DNA of 64,000 bases from Forficula auricularia (lineage: Eukaryota > Arthropoda > Insecta > Dermaptera > Forficulidae): NCBI GenBank assembly GCA_024734495.1, contig JALMQS010000089.1, forward strand, positions 1,871,445 to 1,935,444, in the 5' to 3' direction. The notes under the pieces were generated by a model. The model worked only from the letters and a program-made list of their open reading frames with translations. It was not told the origin of the DNA and searched no databases. Below, piece after piece: positions 57,740 through 64,000 of the stretch. Position 1 is the stretch's first letter; the number at the start of each line of letters is the position of its first letter. The position numbers were made by a program, and so were the translations under genes.

Positions 57740-58270
57740 TTTTAACAATAAAAAATTAATAATTATTCTTTGGCGAATTTAAGTTGGCAACACCCTGTTA
57801 CTACTGTTTTGCATACCCTACTCTCTTCAAGGAATAAGAGGAATTGCTCCTCTTGAAGAGGCCTAAAGCATGCCATAAGGAATAGGCTGAAAGGCAAGGG
57901 TAAGTGAGCAAGCAAATACCGTTGTGAGGGTGAAATGCTAAATCTTCTCCCAATTCTTATAGCAGTAGCGGCATTTTGCATTCACAATTTCACAGCACTG
58001 CAAGACTTGAGTTCGCCCGCAAGCTTTTAGACTTTGTTGATATTTTCAATATTGTTCTATTAGGCCCTCTTCACAGTAGACAATTCCCAGGCGACGCAAA
58101 TGAAACTCGACTATCGTCAATTTGTGTTGCCTCATGCACAGGAATACCCACAAACCACTTAATGTTTCACACTGAGAATACTGTAAAGCGATTCAGGGGA
58201 GATTTAATAATAAAAATTAATTGGTTTTTTAATTTTAAATCCTACTAAAAGATCATTACAAATATTATTA
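57740..58270. other. No gene supported
   Basis: A moderately balanced-composition stretch (57760-58200) unique in the window. Frames on both strands (57763-57981 minus, 57976-58248 plus) show no recognisable domain. Confidence 0.45.
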
Positions 58271-58272
58271 TA

Positions 58273-59133
58273 CAGGGTGTCCCAAAAGTCAAAGATCAAA
58301 CGTGAACACAAGATAGGTGAGTTCAGGATTGTCCAAAATAAAAAAAATTTAAATAAAACTCTCTTAGTTTTCGAGTTATGGGCATTTTTTTTTTGAAAAC
58401 CGTGAAAAATCGCTACCCTGCTCTAAATATTTGAATGCTGTGGCTACAAATTTTCATATTTTATAATTCCAATTTTTGTTACAGAATCCTGAATAATAGT
58501 GCAATCGATCACAAAACAGAAAATAACTAAGAGTATAATACTTTTTGAGAAAAAAAAATATTTTTGTCAGATTAAAAATATTTTAATAAATTAAATTAGT
58601 TTTCATGTTAAATTCTACCCTTTAACCAATTACGAATTGTGTTTTGAATTTAGTTTCTTTCGCATAAAAATGCAAATATTATTTTTTGTTTTTTAAAAAA
58701 GTGCAATGTTTTATACCATTTTGAAATCTTGATTAAATGCGTCAATTTTTTAGACAATTTGCCATTATTGTTTGACACAGTTTTTTTAAGATATCAAGAG
58801 TCAAAGTTAGCTGATTAAAATTTTTTGACACATGAATCTGACAAAAATATTTTTTTTCTCAAAAAGTATAATACTCTTAGTTATTTTCTGTTTTGTGATC
58901 GATAGCAGTATTATTCAGGATTCCGACAACAAAAATTATAATTATAAAATATGAAAATTCGTAGCCACAGCATTCAAATATTTAGAGCAGGGTAGCGATT
59001 TTCACGGTTTTCAAAAAAATGCCCATAACTCGAAAACTAAGAGAGTTTTATTTAAAATTGTTTTTTTATTTTGACAATCCTGAACTCACCTATCTCGTGT
59101 TCACGTTTGATCCTTGACTTTTGGGACACCCTG
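58273..59133. mobile_element. Long-TIR palindromic element, TA-flanked (1)
   Basis: Ends CAGGGTGTCCCAAAAGTCAA and its complement are flanked by TA (58271-58272 and 59134-59135), as in Tc1/mariner-type elements. Arms of about 300 bp (58273-58570 and 58840-59133) are almost perfect complements; the ~270-bp centre is unpaired and has no coding capacity. Non-autonomous. Confidence 0.88.
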
Positions 59134-59186
59134 TATATTAGGATTTGCCAATTCAATTGATTAGAAAAATCGATAAATTGTTACTT

Positions 59187-59431
59187 AAGGAGGTCCTTTT
59201 GCCGCCAATGTTAAATAAAAAATATTAGATTATAACTATAACTTAATTTTTTATAATAGTTTAAGTCTCTATCTATGCTTTGGTGAAGTTTCAATCACAC
59301 ATTAGCGAGCAAATTTTTGAAAATAAATTTTTTTAAAATGTAAACATTTTCTCAGAGTCTTATGGAAAATTAAGATCTTGACACTTTCTCTTGAATTATA
59401 CTACTATTAGTTGAATAGATAAAGTTAAAAG
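59187..59431 (-). repeat. Dispersed repeat, second copy
   Basis: The reverse complement corresponds to 11673-11885 with a few small indels (see that entry). It begins just after the palindromic element. Class unknown. Confidence 0.8.
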
Positions 59432-59651
59432 AAAACTAAAAATTAGCTTTTTGAAACATGCAGATTTCTTTTTTTGCAATAAAATATATCATTGACTGGA
59501 GAATTTTTTGAGAAATTTACTTTAAAAAATCACATAAATGCTATGTTTGGATATAAACATAAACAGTATTAATACAACGCATTGCCAAATCATACAAGAG
59601 CTTATTATCAGCTGATTTGAATAAATCAAACTAACTTTTGTATTTAATTTT

Positions 59652-59955
59652 TATATATTGAAAGAGACAATAAAAGAGTGTGTCTTCTGCTGGAATTATA
59701 AATTTTATTTATTTATAACGAGACTATAGTTTCTAGGGCTTAGCCCTCTTCATCGGTCTATTACAATGGATTCACAGGAATTAATTTATGAATGAAAGGT
59801 TAAAATCTTTCATGTGGTTAGGTTAAGAAACAATAAGTCTCGTTATAAATAAATAAAATTTATAATTCCAACAGAAGACACACTCTTTTATTGTCTCCTT
59901 CAATATATAAAAATTCTGCTACTCTCGGCAAAAAACTTTCAATTTAATTTTTTTT
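59652..59955 (-). mobile_element. Short PLE-derived palindrome with hammerhead-like motif
   Basis: The left arm (59652-59722) and right arm (59834-59908) are inverted copies of the PLE terminus (GAGTGTGTCTTCTGCTGG and its complement). Between them about 110 bp includes, on the minus strand, sequence matching the 3' region of the 32-kb PLE (AATTAATTCCTGTGAATC). It has no coding sequence at all and is about 0.3 kb long. Confidence 0.8.
59722..59756 (-). ncRNA. Hammerhead-like motif in short PLE palindrome
   Basis: Minus strand: CCGATGA (one change from CTGATGA), a stem pairing AGGGC with GCCCT around TAA, GAAA, then C-TATA-G and GTC. The U4-to-C change in the core would be expected to weaken or abolish cleavage. 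Confidence 0.5.
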
Positions 59956-60100
59956 TTTATTTCAAACATTTACAGCTTTCATACTATTTATTTTTTAATT
60001 CTATTATTTTTCATTTGTATTTTAACTTATTTTATTAAACATTAGATACTACACTTCTTTTTTCTTAATTATTAAATATCATTATTTGTAATGGCTTATA

Positions 60101-60777
60101 CAGGGTGGGGCATAAAGATCTACCACATTTTGAAGAGGTATAAAAAATGAAAAAATTTAACTAGAAAAAAACTGAATATATTTTGAAAAGAACATAAAAT
60201 AAATTTTTTTTAAACATTATATCAGTCGAAAAAAGGGGGGGGGGGTCACAAATGAAAATTCTAGCCTTTTAGATCAAATTCAACCAAAATTTTTATACCT
60301 ATTTTGTGGACCACCAGAAGGCTAGAAATGCAAAAACTAACCGCCCAAAATGAGTGGGGGAGTAAAAAAATAAAAGTATAACACTTTCGATCAAATTATG
60401 TATACAAAATTTGGTTAGTTTTCGCATTTCTAGCCTTCTGGGGGTCAACAGATTATGTATACAAAATTTGGTTGAGTTTGGTCAAAAGAGCTAGATTTTT
60501 CATTTTTAACCCTCCCTCCCATTTAGGGTGGTTAGTTTTTGCATTTCTAGCCTTTTTGGGTCCACAGAATATTTATACAAAATTTGGTTGAGTTTGTCGA
60601 AAGGGCTAGAATTTTCATTTTTGACCCCCCTCCTTTTTTTGTCTGTTAATGTTTAAAACAACATTAAAAAAAATTTATTTTATGTTCTTTTAAAAAATAT
60701 ATTCAGTTTTTTTCTAGTTAAATTTTTTCATTTTTTATACCTCTTCAAAATGTGGTAGATCTTGATGCCCCACCCTT
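60101..60777. mobile_element. Long-TIR palindromic element, TA-flanked (2)
   Basis: The left end CAGGGTGGGGCATAAAGATC and the right-end complement AGGGTGGGGCATCAAGATC, with TA outside both, define an element whose two halves are largely complementary. The interior consists of inverted copies of the ~112-bp satellite-like unit also seen at 54.28-54.51 kb (AACTCAACCAAATTTTGT-type phrases, G/C runs). No coding sequence. Confidence 0.85.
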
Positions 60778-60789
60778 ATATATTAAAAA

Positions 60790-61505
60790 GAATAATTTTA
60801 AACTAATTTATGTATGTATGTTTTTTAAAATTGTTTTTATTGATGTGTTGATTGGACTCGTATTCTGCTCCAAATGATTGTTATGCCCGGGGCGAAAAAT
60901 AATTACTACTGTTGGAAAAACAGCTACAATAGGATAACTCTTAGAAAGCTATTTCAGTTTATGATTATTCTTTTTTATTTCCATTTTTTTTTTCAAATTC
61001 CTATTATGGCCAATCTCTAGGATGGAAATTGCACTCGAAAGCGCCCCCGGGAGGGGGTCGGAGTTTTCCTCTTCAGGCGACATATATTTTTCCCAATAAA
61101 CTTGCCTTTTAAAAGCAGCAGCGGCAGCTCATTTCGCTATTCCGAACTAGTTAGCATCGAGAAAAGGGATCTTTTGTTCTCAAGAGAGGGAGATTTTCTG
61201 AAGAGAGTATCAACCAGCCAGCCCTCCTGTCCAAGGCTTTATTCAAGAACCCTTCGGTTAATTTTAAATGGCTCGGAGATGAACTCAACTTGACACTCGC
61301 GGTCTACCTGTCTCGGTATATGCACTTTAATTGACCTCGCGGCTTCGTTGCTCGTCTACTTGCACCTGCAGCAATTGTTATTTCCAGAGAAAATTCTAAT
61401 GTATATTGGAAAATAAAAAATAAGGAAAATTTATTGAGGTTGTTCTCTGCTTGAGGGAAATAAACAATGCAAATAAACACACACACACACACACACAATA
61501 TATTT
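60790..61505. other. No gene supported; one GC-richer block
   Basis: Bases 61020-61380 are of balanced composition with a G/C run (CGCCCCCGGGAGGGGGTCGG), unique in the window, with a serine/arginine-rich open frame at 61102-61293 that I do not recognise. It may be host regulatory or exonic sequence, but nothing proves it. An AC microsatellite lies at about 61478-61497. Confidence 0.4.
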
Positions 61506-61915
61506 ATGGTATAGGGTGAGTTTTTACTTTATTTTATCTTGAGACAGTCTTATAACTCAAAAACAGTGCATTATATGAAAAAAGTTTCAAATAAAAGTTT
61601 ATTTATATCAGAGGATAAACTAAACTATGCTATTGTTTGTCGACCCAGAACGAGCTTTCAAGGGTATTTCAAGGTCAAGTTCTGTTTTTTAAATTGAAAC
61701 CTATATTTTTCTGTACATATTCTGAATCTAGACAAAAAACTGAACAACTTTCATCGGAACTATATTTTTTATACGACATCAAATAAAAAAAAACATTAAA
61801 TCAATTACTCGTAGATCTAAAAAAAACCCTAATAATTATTTTTAACAATCAATCAACTTAATTATCAAAAAATAATGATCAAATATTTAATTATTAAAAG
61901 AATAATTTAATAATT

Positions 61916-62223
61916 GAAAAGTTTTTGTTTTGCCGAGAGTAGCAGAGTTGTTGATTCACAAAGAGAAACAAAGAGATTGTCCTCTGCTTGATGCAAATAA
62001 ACATACACACATATATATCTAGATGATATATCTGTATATATATATATATATATATATATACTATAGTATCATACTTGATCTTCATATCAGTCTTTATTAA
62101 TTATAAATGTTGTTTCATGGAGTCAATATCCATACGATATTGACTCCATGAAAAACAACATTTATAATTAAAAAAGACTGATGATGAAGAGCAAGTCTTC
62201 GAAACTATAGTCTCAAACAAATA

Positions 62224-62278
<55 letters not shown>

Positions 62279-62350
62279 TATATCATCTCGATATATATGT
62301 GTGTATGTTTATTTGCATCAAGCAGGGACAACCTCTCTTGTTTCTTTGTG
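61916..62350 (+). mobile_element. Short PLE-derived palindrome, second family
   Basis: A 15-bp target duplication AATAATTTAATAATT (61901-61915 and 62351-62365) flanks it. The outer arms (GCCGAGAGTAGCAGAG; TTGATGCAAATAAACATACA) are inverted at the other side (62300-62345), and an inner pair of arms flanks ATATTGACTCCATG near 62125-62150. TA microsatellites (62030-62060, 62229-62275) sit symmetrically. It carries a hammerhead-like motif on the plus strand and a decayed one on the minus strand (about 62060-62095). No protein is encoded. Confidence 0.82.
62170..62220 (+). ncRNA. Hammerhead-like motif in PLE palindrome
   Basis: CTGATGA (62178-62184), one T, the perfect 5-bp stem GAAGA/TCTTC with loop GCAAG, GAAA (62201-62204), C-TATA-G, and GTC (62210-62212). 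This is the best-formed stem II among the motifs in the window. As in the others, one extra base precedes stem II. Confidence 0.6.
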
Positions 62351-63111
62351 AATAATTTAATAATTTTGCGACAATGTTCTGAGACATTCCAGAGTGTTTC
62401 ACTTTCATCAGAATTATTTTTTATACGACATCAAATAAAAAAAAATATTAAATCGATTAGATCTCAAAAAAATCCTAATAATTATTTTTAGCAATCATTC
62501 AATTTAATTATCAAATAATAATGATCAAATATTTAATTATTAAATGAATAATTTAATAATTTTACGACACTGTTCTGAGACATTCCAGAGTGTATTGCAA
62601 GTCTTCTGGATGAATTTCAGTTCCAATTTCGTGATTTTGGACTTTTCATATTTTTTTTAATAGACTTACAACACGATAAAATGAAGCCCCTGAGGGTAAA
62701 ATTATTAAATTATTGATTATTATTAAATTATTTATTTAATAATTAAATATTTCATCATTATTATTTGATAATTAAGTTGAATGATTGTAAAAAATAATTA
62801 TTAAGATTTTTTTGAGATCTAATTGATTAATTATTTTTTATTATTTGATGTCGTATAAAAAATAGTTCTTATGAAAGTTGTTCAGTTTTTTTGGTAAATT
62901 TAGAATATGTACAGAAACATATAGGTTTCCATTAAAAAATCTGAACTTGATCTCGAAATACACTTAAAAGCTTGCTCCAGGTCGACAAATAATAGTACTA
63001 GTTTAGTTTCCCTCTAGATATAAATAAACTTTTATTGAAAACTTTATTTCATATAATGCACTGTTTTTGAGTTATAAGACTGTCTCAAGATAAAAAACTC
63101 ACCCGGTATAT

Positions 63112-63857
63112 GAGTGGCAGTTATCCTTCATTGTTTGAAATTGTATTTAAACTTCGTTTTTTTTTTGCAAATTTCATCGAATACGGCATTATTTTCGTTA
63201 TTTTTCAAATTTACTATTAGATTTTTAAAAAATATATTTTAGGACCTTTGCTCCCAAACGGATACTGCTTTGTGTGAGTGAGGGCAGGAGTCAGAAGTTA
63301 AATCTTGTGACTTCAACTCCACAGTCCCTGAGAAGGAAATTGACCATCTTCCATAATGAATCAGCCTGTCTTATAAGAAAATCTTGAATTTCTCATAATT
63401 CTATTGCTATAAGCAAGCAATGACTTATCTATAGCATTCTTAGTTATTTCCGATCTTATATATTGAGGTTTCCCTAGAAATGGATTATTCCAAAGATTCT
63501 CGAACCATCTTTATTTATTCCTTGAAGGAGACAATAAAGAGTGTTTCCGTTTGAATTATAAATTTTATTTATTTATAACGAAACTATAGTCTCGTTATAA
63601 ATAAATAAAATTTATAATTCCAGCAGAAGACACACTCTTTTATTGTCTCTTTCAATATATAAAAATTCTGCTACTCGGCTAAAAACTTTCAATTTAATTT
63701 ATTTATTCCTTTTTTTTTTGTATTATTTCTACTTTAATTGTTCCTCAGCCAGAACAATTTTTATTCGACAAAAACTCGTCTATACTTGTCTTTGACATGC
63801 TTGAACTGGAAGATATACCAGGCAGGGACTTGAAACCTTTAAGATTTTCAACCTTCC
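63112..63857 (-). mobile_element. hAT-type element family 2, inverted truncated copy
   Basis: The reverse complement of 63150-63850 matches the interior of the copies at 35.85 and 48.46 kb (TTAGGACCTTTGCTCCCAAA, CTTGAACTGGAAGATATACC). Its 3' terminus is near 63112, with AGTGGCAGTT in place of CAGTGGCGGTT. The 5' end is missing. It is interrupted by a PLE palindrome at 63524-63698. Confidence 0.75.
63524..63698. mobile_element. Minimal PLE-derived palindrome (175 bp)
   Basis: A 13-bp target duplication TTATTTATTCCTT (63511-63523 and 63699-63711). The sequence is a palindrome of the PLE terminus, centred on ACTATAGT at the position of the hammerhead GAAAC-TATA-GTC segment (about 63582-63598). 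Nothing remains of the PLE except the two inverted ends. Confidence 0.85.
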
Positions 63858-64000
63858 CTCCCAGGAATTTCAATGACGCACTCTGCACCTTAACTCCCGC
63901 TCCTGTGGGTACCCCCATCATGTGTCTATTTGCATTAAGTAGAGTAGAACCTCATTGATTTCTTTTTATCAATCAACAACACTGCTACTCAACTGCAAAA
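63858..64000 (+). mobile_element. PLE terminus running off the window
   Basis: TATTTGCATTAAGTAGAG and CAACACTGCTACTCAACTGC resemble the complement of the second-family PLE end at 61921-61995. The preceding CAGGAATTTCAATGACGCAC is similar to 12640-12710. The element's limit lies beyond the window. Confidence 0.6.

Larger units (their letters stand above)
61513..63105. mobile_element. Long-TIR palindromic element, TA-flanked (3), with nested insert
   Basis: The left end (AGGGTGAGTTTTTACTTTAT) and right end (complement CCGGGTGAGTTTTTTATCTT) pair, as do about 240 bp inside each and a second inner block (61755-61915 with 62700-62890). A ~170-bp segment of the left half is tandemly duplicated (about 62385-62560). 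A PLE-derived palindrome interrupts it at 61916-62350. TA flanks both ends. No transposase. Confidence 0.8.

Noticed and set aside
62030..62275. Centromeric or telomeric repeat
   Set aside because: Only short TA microsatellites symmetric within one element; no extended satellite.
1..64000. Bacterial symbiont or viral insertion
   Set aside because: No run of bacterial-type genes, rRNA, viral capsid or viral polymerase was seen; all recognisable coding remains are eukaryotic transposons.

Overview
The window looks like AT-rich nuclear DNA of an arthropod, probably an insect. The evidence is the absence of any bacterial-style operon, together with a mixed set of eukaryotic mobile elements: Penelope-like retroelements (PLEs) with GIY-YIG endonuclease remains and hammerhead-like motifs, a non-LTR retrotransposon family, tRNA-derived SINEs, hAT and PIF/Harbinger MITEs, a DD34D mariner and a DD41D mariner-like element. 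I could not identify any intact host gene or confident host exon. A 100-base run of N (56701-56800) is an assembly gap. The species cannot be fixed from this sequence.

Layout. 1-2010: a nested pair of repeats, one a Helentron/HINE-like element with a ~119-bp tandem array. 4.5-6.1 kb: a 1.1-kb palindrome with an extra copy of one arm. 10.5-11.9 kb: a second HINE-like copy with a head-to-head array, then a dispersed repeat. 12.9-13.1 kb: a small inverted repeat with 14-bp flanking repeats. 17.5-20.8 kb: two neighbouring terminal-inverted-repeat elements. 22.0-24.0 kb: a hairpin with a tRNA-like core, then a mariner split by a hAT MITE. 28.0-28.7 kb: a Harbinger MITE and a complete SINE. 29.5-30.3 kb: tandem repeats. 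31.9-32.8 kb: a PLE with RT-thumb/GIY-YIG coding remains, a hammerhead-like motif and an 11-bp target duplication. 33.2-37.7 kb: hAT MITEs, a second GIY-YIG relic and a DD41D element. 39-46 kb: non-LTR 3' ends, a shattered hAT transposase, nested palindromes and a second tRNA-like hairpin. 48.5-50.8 kb: a hAT element carrying a Harbinger MITE, then a third HINE-like copy. 52.5-57.7 kb: a second SINE family, satellite-like repeats, PLE reverse transcriptase, the gap, and a non-LTR RT C-terminus. 58.2-64 kb: three large TA-flanked palindromes with several short PLE-derived palindromes.

Nothing here works as a pathway. The only coding signal I can support is transposase or reverse transcriptase, and all of it is broken by stops, frameshifts, deletions or nested insertions. 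The most unusual material is a set of very short, palindromic, PLE-derived insertions with 13-15 bp target duplications and hammerhead-like motifs, and a hairpin family whose core resembles the T-arm/B-box half of a tRNA. Several nested insertions can be ordered in time, and one has its empty site preserved in a paralogous copy.
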